Shown here: positions 1 through 7,053 of the stretch, piece after piece
Layout: each line of letters starts with the position of its first letter
Numbering within the stretch: the first letter of the stretch is position 1
NCBI RefSeq assembly: GCF_017939745.1
Contig: NZ_JAGKQQ010000001.1
Coordinates: 8,249,495-8,313,494 of the forward strand
From: Gemmata palustris
Lineage (GTDB): Bacteria; Planctomycetota; Planctomycetia; Gemmatales; Gemmataceae
Reading direction: 5' to 3'
DNA: 64,000 nt
Made by a program: the position numbers and the translations under genes
Notes under the pieces: model-generated
The model's database searches: none
Told to the model about the DNA's origin: nothing
Seen by the model: the letters and a program-made list of their open reading frames with translations, nothing else

Positions 1-114
1 CCCATCGCGCAACCTCCTTGTCGCTCGATCCCGGAACACCGCGCGAGCGCCCGCGCGGCGGCCCTAACCCGCAGCCGGTGCCGCGGGGCGCGTGTGCGGG
101 CCTCCGGCCCACAG

Positions 115-151
115 CACAAAAAAGAAACCCACCCGAGCGCGTCGGGTGGGT
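115..151 (-). terminator. Intrinsic terminator of the small leftward gene
   Basis: A 10-bp perfect stem (127-136 with 142-151, 5-nt loop) is followed on the minus strand by a T-rich tract (complement of 115-126). It begins 21 bases after the stop codon of the gene at 172-345, so it is well placed as its rho-independent terminator. Confidence 0.8.
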
Positions 152-171
152 CGGCGGAACGATTGGCGCGG

Positions 172-345
172 TCACCCGACCAGCACGGCCTCGCTCACTT
201 CCCCATCCCGGCGGCGCATCTCTTCCAGAATGATCGGATGCCAAGCGGTGTCGCGCTCATCAGTGGGCACATAATTTTCGCGCGCCCAACGGCGGAGCCG
301 CAGTTCCTCAATAAAGTCCACTTCGGAAAGTAAGGCACTGCCCAT
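172..345 (-). CDS. Small hypothetical protein (57 aa)
   Basis: I do not recognise this protein. The start is placed at the ATG at 345 because an AAGGG Shine-Dalgarno sequence lies 7 bases upstream. The frame stays open further upstream to 567, but that part reads as low-complexity GC-driven sequence. The product is highly charged and soluble (motifs RLRRWARENY and ILEEMRRRDGE), has no signal peptide or membrane segment, and is probably mostly helical. The strong terminator right after the stop supports a real single-gene transcript. An ATG at 366 is an alternative start but has no ribosome-binding site. Confidence 0.55.
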   Translation of the reverse strand: MGSALLSEVDFIEELRLRRWARENYVPTDERDTAWHPIILEEMRRRDGEVSEAVLVG

Positions 346-673
346 GACTCGACCCTTTCGGTCCATTAGCCCGCATTCGGCGGGCCTCAACGCGCCGCGT
401 TCGCCCCACACAGGCAACGCAGACCGCCGAGGAGAGGTTCTGCCGGTGGTCCGGCAGGGCAAGAGTATTCGCGCAGAAAGTATAGGAACCCCCAGAAGGT
501 CGGCAACGCGCCCGGCGGAATTTATCCAGAAACCGGAACGAATGTTGTCGGGAGGCAAGATGGGCAACTTTTGCGAATCGCCTCACGCGCAAAAGACCGG
601 ACACCGAATATCGAAGAATGGCTAAAGTGGCAGCGCTTCAAACGAGTCGGGCGGTTGTGAGCCGGAGGGGAAC
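346..673. other. Divergent intergenic region with small hairpins
   Basis: The region separates the leftward small gene from the rightward membrane-protein gene, so it must hold both promoters. Visible structure is a GCCCGC/GCGGGC hairpin near 370-385 and a 7-bp stem with a TGGT loop at 440-457. I see no clear consensus promoter and no convincing gene. Confidence 0.4.
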
Positions 674-1111
674 GTGCGAGCGAGACTCTGGTTGTTGCTC
701 CCGGCCGTGTGCCTATTCGCGGGCGATATTTCCATGACACTCATGGGCCAGCCCGATACCTATTGGGCCGGCGATTACTCCACCGCTGCGGAATACAACC
801 CGATCGCGTACCCGCTACTCGCGCGGCACCCGGCACTGTTCGTCGCGGGGATGCTCCTCTGGTTGGGGCTGTCCGCCGCGCTCGTGTTGTGGTGGCGGCA
901 CCCAATCACGGTATGGCTCGCGATGGCGATTGCACTGGGCAGCGCACTCGGCGCGAGTACCTGGCTCGCGCGTCACGGCTCTATCGGGTGGCTCGGCGCG
1001 ATTGCGTACCTGAGCGTTGCGGCGGTGATTTCACGGGCGTGCTGGCGCCGCGCGATTGTTGTCAACGCGGTACGACGGACGTGGAAAGCGAGACCGGTTG
1101 CGGGCGAATAA
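674..1111 (+). CDS. Small integral membrane protein, unknown function
   Basis: 145 residues. The GTG start at 674 is preceded by a GGAGGGG Shine-Dalgarno sequence. Hydrophobic segments lie around residues 4-20 (signal anchor or first helix), 53-73, 79-97 and 101-120, giving about four membrane helices and a short basic cytoplasmic tail (ACWRRA to the end). No catalytic motif is visible. It stands alone on the plus strand ahead of the RibD-C-like gene, 67 bases away. I do not recognise the family, and a transport or sensory role cannot be argued from sequence. Confidence 0.6.
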   Translation: MRARLWLLLPAVCLFAGDISMTLMGQPDTYWAGDYSTAAEYNPIAYPLLARHPALFVAGMLLWLGLSAALVLWWRHPITVWLAMAIALGSALGASTWLARHGSIGWLGAIAYLSVAAVISRACWRRAIVVNAVRRTWKARPVAGE

Positions 1112-1178
1112 CTCCTCGGGTACCGTGACGCGAGGGATTGAGAACTGCCGCCACTCAGCACCATGCGGGGAGGGGCCG

Positions 1179-1703
1179 ATGCGAAAGATCTGCTACTCGG
1201 TCGCGATGAGTTTGGACGGGTTCGTCGCGGGTCCGAACGGCGAAGCCGACTGGATCGTGATGGACCCCGAAATCGACTTCGGGTCCATATTCGCCCGGTT
1301 CGATACCGTGCTGATGGGCCGGCGAACGTTCGAGCTCACGCAGGCACAGGGGCACGGCAGTGTAATGCCTGGGGTTAAGTCGGTGGTCGTTTCGCGCACG
1401 CTGCGCCCGCAGAACCACCCCGGCGTCACGATCATCAGTGCCGACCTCGGCGGCGCACTGACACAATTGCGGTCCGCGCCGGGCAAAGACATCTGGCTGT
1501 TTGGAGGCGGGACACTGTTCCGCAGCGCGCTGGATTTGGGGCACGTGGACACGGTCGAAGTCGCCGTGATTCCCGTGCTCCTCGGCGGTGGCGTTCCGTT
1601 GCTACCGCCCGGCGAGGGCCGAACGCGCTTGCGTTTGGTGAGCAGCCGAGCTTACAAAACAACCGGGACTGTTGCACTGGAATACGCCGTCGAACGCTCC
1701 TGA
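1179..1703 (+). CDS. Dihydrofolate reductase / RibD C-terminal family protein
   Basis: 174 residues. The ATG at 1179 follows a GGGGAGGGG Shine-Dalgarno region; the frame runs upstream without plausible coding. The N-terminus (RKICYSVAMSLDGFVAGPNG) and the later MGRRTFE and WLFGGGTLFRSAL segments are the hallmark of the RibD C-terminal/DHFR-like fold (YyaP/YwjB type), which binds NADPH. Members are stand-alone reductases of unknown substrate. The length fits a complete single-domain protein. No riboflavin or folate genes lie nearby, so the physiological substrate stays open. Cytoplasmic, with no signal peptide. Confidence 0.85.
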   Translation: MRKICYSVAMSLDGFVAGPNGEADWIVMDPEIDFGSIFARFDTVLMGRRTFELTQAQGHGSVMPGVKSVVVSRTLRPQNHPGVTIISADLGGALTQLRSAPGKDIWLFGGGTLFRSALDLGHVDTVEVAVIPVLLGGGVPLLPPGEGRTRLRLVSSRAYKTTGTVALEYAVERS

Positions 1704-1742
1704 ATTGTGTTGCGCTTGTATTTTCTCCCGATACGGTGCGCC

Positions 1743-2096
1743 ATGCCGTTGATCGATTGCCCCGCGTGCGGCCATCGGATATCAAGTGAAGCGGTCGCGT
1801 GTCCCCAATGCGGGCACCCGAACCGTCCGGCTCAGTCGTCCCCCGCGCCGCAGACCGGGCCGACGTGTTGCCGGTGCTCAGCACTAGCAACGACGCGGTG
1901 CCAGGGGTGCAACATGTTCTGCTGCCCGCGCCACGTTCAGTCGATCTACGTCCAACATGGTCGAGGCGGGGCGAACGAACTGCGGTGTCCGAGTTGCTAC
2001 GAATCTGCAATGACCTTGACGATATTTGGTTTCGTATTTGCGGCGGTCGTCGTAGTTATCATGCTGATCGTCGTAACGGGAATGTCATCACGGTAA
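1743..2096 (+). CDS. Zinc-ribbon protein with C-terminal membrane anchor
   Basis: 117 residues. The N-terminus is a two-CxxC zinc ribbon (CPACGHRISSEAVACPQCGH), followed by a Pro/Gln linker and a second Cys/His-rich block (CCRCSALATTRCQGCNMFCC, then CPSCYE) that looks like a B-box or RING-like metal site. One hydrophobic helix at about residues 92-113 anchors the C-terminus. The metal sites would face the cytoplasm if the anchor is a tail anchor. The start is the ATG preceding the ribbon; a codon 12 positions upstream adds only non-conserved sequence. Function unknown. Confidence 0.6.
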   Translation: MPLIDCPACGHRISSEAVACPQCGHPNRPAQSSPAPQTGPTCCRCSALATTRCQGCNMFCCPRHVQSIYVQHGRGGANELRCPSCYESAMTLTIFGFVFAAVVVVIMLIVVTGMSSR

Positions 2097-2144
2097 CCGC
2101 CACACGGCGAGTCCTTCCCAAAATCGCTCACGGAGGAGCGGCAC

Positions 2145-2867
2145 GTGAATTTCTTCGTTGGCACCAGCGGCTACTCGTACAAGGAGTGGAAGGGGAGCTT
2201 CTACCCCGACAAGCTCTCGGCCAACAAGATGCTCGGTTACTACGGCGAGCGGTTCCGCACGGTGGAAATCAACAACACGTTCTATCGCGCGCCCGCGGTG
2301 TCTGTTCTGGAAACGTGGGCGAGCCAGGTGCCCGTGAACTTCCGGTTCGTGCTGAAGGCGCCGCAAGAAATTACGCACGTGAAACGGCTCGCGAATTCGT
2401 GTGGGCTGGTGTCTTCACTGGTCGCAAGTGCGGGCGCTCTCGGCGAACGGCTGGGGCCGATCCTGTTTCAGTTGCCGCCAACGTTCCGCAAAGACACTGC
2501 GGCCCTCTCCGACTTCCTCGCGTACCTGCCGCCGTGTCGCGTGACGTTCGAGTTCCGTCACCAGTCGTGGTTCGACGACGAGGTATACGAGTTGCTCCGC
2601 GATCATCAGGCGGCCATGTGCGTGGCCGACGCAGAGGACGATCTGGACGTTCCCTTCGTTTCGACGGCAGATTGGGGCTACCTCCGATTGCGCCGGCCCG
2701 ATTACGACGACACCGCGTTGCGGGAGTGGGCCGCGCGAATGGGGGGGCAAGGCTGGCGCGAGTGCTTCGTGTTCTTCAAACACGAAGACGCCGGGGCGGG
2801 ACCGCGAATGGCGTCACGGCTCCTGGAACTGATCGCGGAAGGCGTGCCGCAGAAACGGGTCGCGTAG
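2145..2867 (+). CDS. DUF72 (YecE-like) family protein
   Basis: 240 residues. The GTG start at 2145 lies 8 bases after a GGAGG Shine-Dalgarno sequence. The protein opens with FVGTSGYSYKEWKGSFYP, the signature of the DUF72/YecE family, and continues with the VEINNTFYR and FRFVLKAPQEITH blocks typical of this TIM-barrel-like fold. The family is widespread and has no established reaction; a role in nucleic-acid or redox metabolism has been suggested but not settled. Length matches the usual 230-280 residues. Soluble and cytoplasmic. It is separated from the next gene by 180 bases. Confidence 0.9.
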   Translation: MNFFVGTSGYSYKEWKGSFYPDKLSANKMLGYYGERFRTVEINNTFYRAPAVSVLETWASQVPVNFRFVLKAPQEITHVKRLANSCGLVSSLVASAGALGERLGPILFQLPPTFRKDTAALSDFLAYLPPCRVTFEFRHQSWFDDEVYELLRDHQAAMCVADAEDDLDVPFVSTADWGYLRLRRPDYDDTALREWAARMGGQGWRECFVFFKHEDAGAGPRMASRLLELIAEGVPQKRVA

Positions 2868-3047
2868 GTGAGGCGAACCCGGCCGCCCATTTCGGGGACC
2901 AGGTTATTCTCGATGCTGAAACGCTGTAGCTGCCACCAGTTCCGCGAATCCGTGCATTTCGCAACGGCATAATGCGTAAAATAGGGTCCAAGCCGGCCAC
3001 ATACTCAGACACTCTACCCACCTTCTTCGGCCGGCTTGGAGGCAACA

Positions 3048-5213
3048 ATGCCCGCTCCCGACTTCCTCTCTGGCGAATCGGCCGACCCCCCCAGTAGTCA
3101 CTCCGAACCCCCATCTAGACCGGGGGAGCCGCCCGACGGATCTCCCCCACAACCCACCAACACTAACGCGGACCCTCCGGTCCCCGCGCCGGCCCCGTTC
3201 CGCGCCGCGTGGCCGTGGGTGCTGTGCGTCATCGGGTTGGACTACCTCAGTACACTCGCGTACCAGCCCTCGATCGCGTTCGGCGCGGCGGGCCGGCTGG
3301 CGCCGCTCGTGACGGTGCTGATTGCGCTCGTCACGCTCGGGTTCGCGCTCCCCGTTTACTGCTACATCGCGGGCCGGTCGCCCCACGGCGGCGGGTCCAC
3401 CGCGCTCCTGGAGCGCGTCGTTCCGGGGTGGTTCGGGAAACTGCTTCTGCTCGTGCTGCTCGCGTTTGGTGCGGTGGACCTCGTGTTCACGCGCACGTTC
3501 TCTACCGCGACCGCGGCCGAGCACCTCACGTTCAACCCGCACCCCCAATGGCAGCAGGCGCTCGACGACGCCACGCGCTGGGGCGATACCGCGCGCGCCG
3601 GGCTACCCGATTGGGCCAAACGGCGGTCCGACGGGCTGTGGCACCGGCAAACGGTCGTGTCGCTCGTCATTCTTGTTTTGAGCACAGCGACGGGGCTGCT
3701 CTTCTTTCGCGGGTACACGCGGAACTTCATCCGGCTCGCCGCACTCACGGTTCTCGTTTACCTCGTGATGACGCTCGTCGTGGTCGGGAGCGGCGTCGCG
3801 TATTTGGTGGATCACCCGAAACTGATCGCGTCGTGGTGGGCCGATGTGTGGAGCGGGAACTGGCGCCCGGGTGCTGACGCGCCTTCCCCCGGTGGTTGGG
3901 GCGCGCTGCTCGGGGCGTGCATCCCACTAATCCCCGCGCTGTGCCTCGGGCTGAGCGGGTTCGAGCTAACGCTGATGGCGATGCCGCTCGTTCGCGGGCG
4001 GAAGGACGACGATCCGCAGAAACCCCGCGGTGTGATCCGCAACACGCGACTCCTTCTCACGCTCGCCGCGGTCACGATGTCCACGTACCTGCTCACGTCC
4101 ACGCTCGTGACGACGGTGCTGATCCCGCCGGGTGCGCAGGAAGTAAACGGGCAAGCGAAGTACCGCTCGCTCGCGTACCTCGCGCACGGCGGGGCGCTCT
4201 CCGACGGCCAATCCGCGATTGCGATGAATCCCGTGTTCGGGTTGGCGTTCGGTACGGTTTACGACGCCGCCACGGTCGCGATCCTCGCGCTCGCGGGGCT
4301 GAGCTTCGCGCTCACGCTCGCGTCGTGGATTCCGCCGTACCTGAACCGGCTCGGCATGGAGTTCAGTTGGTCGGTGAAACTCGGCGTGCTGGCGTACCTG
4401 TTCCTCGCGCTGAAGTTCGTGCTCATCGCGTACTACGCGACCGACATCGACGCCCACCGCGCCGCGTACCTCACGGCGGTGCTCGCGCTCTTCGCGTTCG
4501 CCGCGCTCGCCGCGACCGTGGACGTCTGGCAGCGCCGGACCGCGCGCGGGTGGCGCAAGGTGCTCCGCGTGCCGCCGGTGTTCCTGCTCGCGCTGGCCAC
4601 GTTCGGCGCGTGTACGATCCTGGTCGCGTGGACGCGGCCCGTCGGTGCGGTGGTCGCGGGCGCGTTTGTTGCCCTGGTGCTGGTGCTGTCCGTTATCAGT
4701 CGGGCGTGGCGCAGCACCGAGTTCCGGTTCGAGGCGTTCGAGTTCGCGGACAAGGTGACCGAACACGAGTGGGAGCGCCTGATGGCGGCCGACTTGCCGA
4801 TCCTGGTTCCGCTCCGACCGGGCAAACACGACCTCCGGGCGCGGGAGATCGAGGTCCGCACGCGGCACCGCATCCCCGGCACGCTGCCGATCATGTTCGT
4901 CCTGGCAGAAGTGGCCGACCCGAGCAACTTCAACCAGCACCCGTTGGTGCGGATCGCGCGCGACGAGGGGCGCGTGGTGATCCACATCACGCGCTGTTGC
5001 TCGGTGGCACACGCGGTGGCGGCGTGCGCACTCGAACTCGCGAAAACGGGCGGCGTACCGGAGGTCCACTTCGGCTGGTCGGTCGAGAACCCGGTAACGG
5101 CGAACCTGCACTTCGTGCTGTTCGGGATCGGTAACGTGCCGTGGATGGTGTACACACTGATCCGCCGCGCCGATGTGCCGGACGACCGCAAGCCGCACGT
5201 CGTCGTGGCGTAG
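3048..5213 (+). CDS. APC-superfamily permease with long cytoplasmic tail
   Basis: 721 residues from the ATG at 3048, which sits 5 bases after a GGAGG; an in-frame TTG at 3036 overlaps that site and is less likely. A Pro-rich N-terminal tail (about 45 residues) precedes roughly 11-12 membrane helices (residues about 50-550). The first helix region GLDYLSTLAYQPSIAFGAAG resembles the amino acid/polyamine/organocation (APC) transporters. The last 170 residues are soluble and may be a regulatory domain. Substrate is not predictable from sequence; amino acids or potassium are possibilities. It ends 16 bases from the stop of the converging gene. Confidence 0.75.
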   Translation: MPAPDFLSGESADPPSSHSEPPSRPGEPPDGSPPQPTNTNADPPVPAPAPFRAAWPWVLCVIGLDYLSTLAYQPSIAFGAAGRLAPLVTVLIALVTLGFALPVYCYIAGRSPHGGGSTALLERVVPGWFGKLLLLVLLAFGAVDLVFTRTFSTATAAEHLTFNPHPQWQQALDDATRWGDTARAGLPDWAKRRSDGLWHRQTVVSLVILVLSTATGLLFFRGYTRNFIRLAALTVLVYLVMTLVVVGSGVAYLVDHPKLIASWWADVWSGNWRPGADAPSPGGWGALLGACIPLIPALCLGLSGFELTLMAMPLVRGRKDDDPQKPRGVIRNTRLLLTLAAVTMSTYLLTSTLVTTVLIPPGAQEVNGQAKYRSLAYLAHGGALSDGQSAIAMNPVFGLAFGTVYDAATVAILALAGLSFALTLASWIPPYLNRLGMEFSWSVKLGVLAYLFLALKFVLIAYYATDIDAHRAAYLTAVLALFAFAALAATVDVWQRRTARGWRKVLRVPPVFLLALATFGACTILVAWTRPVGAVVAGAFVALVLVLSVISRAWRSTEFRFEAFEFADKVTEHEWERLMAADLPILVPLRPGKHDLRAREIEVRTRHRIPGTLPIMFVLAEVADPSNFNQHPLVRIARDEGRVVIHITRCCSVAHAVAACALELAKTGGVPEVHFGWSVENPVTANLHFVLFGIGNVPWMVYTLIRRADVPDDRKPHVVVA

Positions 5214-5229
5214 TGACAGCACCGCTGGC

Positions 5230-6822
5230 TCACGACAGAAACCGGCGGAGCACGTTCTCGGTGACGCGCGAAACGGCTTCGTCTACCGGCAGCGACGCGA
5301 CGAAGTTGATTGAGCCGACGGAGAACACCTCGCCGCCCGAAGGCGTGGCGAACGTGAGCATGTCGGCCCCGCCGTTGTCGGGATTGAGTCCCCTCGCAAT
5401 GACATTCACGTTCTCCGGCGAACTCGGAGATACTTTGTCCGTTTCGTGCCCGGACGCACCGCCCGGGCAGCGCATGTGCAAGCACTTCTCGCCGAATGTG
5501 TCGCCGGTCTTCAGGTCCGTGCCCGCAAAGGCCCAGTGCGATGCGTCCATCACGCGGTACGGCGCGCCGGTCATGGCGCCCGCGGGCGTGAACACGCAGC
5601 CCAGGAGATTCGCTTCGGATTCGTGGCGCATCGCGTAGCGGCTCTCGTGACCGCCCAAACCTGCGATATCCAATCCCGCGATCTTTCCGTTGTGGTGAAG
5701 TACGGCCCCTGTAGGGAGCAACTCCACCGCACAGTTCAGCCCGTTCCCGCCGAGGTACACGAGCCGACCACCCTCCTCGAACCCCCATCGCTTCACGCGC
5801 TCGTACATGCGGCGCGTCCAGTATTCGGGGTGAACCGCGATCACCAGCACGCGGTACTGCGACAAGTCGAGCGTGCCGTTGTCGAGCTGCGTTTCGGCGA
5901 AGTAGTCGTAAGCGAACCCCTGCCGTTCGAGCCAGCCGAGGAGCCGCCATTCGGCCGGCGCGAGGTGGCACGCTTGCCGGCCCTCGATCGGGTCCGTGAT
6001 CTGCTCCGTGAAGTCGATGTGGTTGAACGGTTCGGGCCGGTCGAACGAGAGCGGTGGGTAGTGATCCGCGCCCCAAGTAAAGAACCCCGCGTCGGAGTAA
6101 CGCTTCAGTTCCGCGCGGGCGTTGATTGTTGGCGTTGGGGGCAGGCCGTCGGCGTGGATGTAATTGCTGCGGCCCCCGAAGTTGTTGTAGGCGTTCCAGG
6201 TGAAGTTCGATGCGAGCACCGCCATCTTCGCGGTGGGGCGCGCCGGTGCGACGATCCACGGGAAGCTGAATTGTCGGCCGCTCGCGGTCGAGGCCCGAAA
6301 GTAGTACAGCCCGCTCCGTTCCGGCCCCGCGACGTGCTGCGAATGCACCGAGTTCGCATAGCCGACTTTGTTCCACTCCGCGCCGGTCTGCGTGTAGTCG
6401 CCGTCGGGTGTGATTTGCATCACAGCGCGCGGACCGTGTTCGTCGTGCCAGCCGAGCGCCCGCACGAACTCGGGTCGCCAACCGCACCGCCACAGTTCGA
6501 GCTTGTACGGCTCGACCGAGTGAACGCGGAACTCGGATGCTTCCCCGCTGCGTACCCATTTCGGCCATGCGTACCCGAGCAACCCGTCGGAGAGCAGCCG
6601 GAAATGGTGCGGTGTGGAGCAGGGTAATGTGACTCGACTGAACTTCGCGCCGTACCCCGGCTTCTGAAGCACCACGCGGTACTCGCCGGGCGGCAAAGCA
6701 AGGTGAACCGCCCCGGATGCGCGCGACCGCACGTCCCACGATTCGCCCGATGTACTGATGAACTCCAGCACCACATCGGGCAGCGCAACGAACCGCTCGT
6801 CGCTGACGAAACCAACCAGCAT
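5230..6822 (-). CDS. N,N-dimethylformamidase beta-subunit-like protein
   Basis: 530 residues. The first ~90 residues form a beta-rich, carboxypeptidase-regulatory-like domain (LPDVVLEFISTSG, LPPGEYRVVLQKPGYGAKF). The remainder resembles the large-subunit C-terminal domain of N,N-dimethylformamidase: aromatic-rich stretches such as SNFTWNAYNNFGGRSNY, the HPEYW motif around residue 325, and LVYLGGNGLNCAV. In the characterised enzyme this domain carries the mononuclear iron site that hydrolyses DMF. Whether this homologue is an amidohydrolase is not proven. No signal peptide is seen and no small-subunit gene is adjacent. Confidence 0.75.
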   Translation of the reverse strand: MLVGFVSDERFVALPDVVLEFISTSGESWDVRSRASGAVHLALPPGEYRVVLQKPGYGAKFSRVTLPCSTPHHFRLLSDGLLGYAWPKWVRSGEASEFRVHSVEPYKLELWRCGWRPEFVRALGWHDEHGPRAVMQITPDGDYTQTGAEWNKVGYANSVHSQHVAGPERSGLYYFRASTASGRQFSFPWIVAPARPTAKMAVLASNFTWNAYNNFGGRSNYIHADGLPPTPTINARAELKRYSDAGFFTWGADHYPPLSFDRPEPFNHIDFTEQITDPIEGRQACHLAPAEWRLLGWLERQGFAYDYFAETQLDNGTLDLSQYRVLVIAVHPEYWTRRMYERVKRWGFEEGGRLVYLGGNGLNCAVELLPTGAVLHHNGKIAGLDIAGLGGHESRYAMRHESEANLLGCVFTPAGAMTGAPYRVMDASHWAFAGTDLKTGDTFGEKCLHMRCPGGASGHETDKVSPSSPENVNVIARGLNPDNGGADMLTFATPSGGEVFSVGSINFVASLPVDEAVSRVTENVLRRFLS

Positions 6823-6972
6823 GGGCTTCTCCGAACGTGTCGCGACATTTCACCAGACCGCGACTCGGAACGCGAGCGCCGAGAACCGAAAGGGCGTTAT
6901 TCGTCAGTGTGGGTAGTCGGGGCGTGGGGCAGAAGAGTGTGGAAGCTGTTGGAAAAGAATTGGCTGAATGGC

Positions 6973-7028
6973 TGTGGGGCGTGTTCGGTGAAGGAGTCTC
7001 GTAACTCCTTCACCGAACACGCCCCACA
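6973..7028. repeat. Perfect 25-bp inverted repeat after the S41 gene
   Basis: Arms 6973-6997 and 7004-7028 are perfectly complementary around a 6-nt loop (CTCGTA). It begins 26 bases after the stop of the S41 protease gene and could end its transcript, but no T-tract follows on either strand and the stem is unusually long for an intrinsic terminator. Confidence 0.85.
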
Positions 7029-7053
7029 ACTGTGCGTTCGCACGGCAAGGCGG

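Noticed and set aside
172..567. 131-residue form of the first minus-strand gene
   Set aside because: The extra N-terminal 74 residues have no ribosome-binding site and read as random GC-rich sequence. The start at 345 has AAGGG.
4433..6853. 806-residue frame on the minus strand
   Set aside because: It overlaps the permease and the DMFase-like gene in other frames, is Arg-rich and has no family features.
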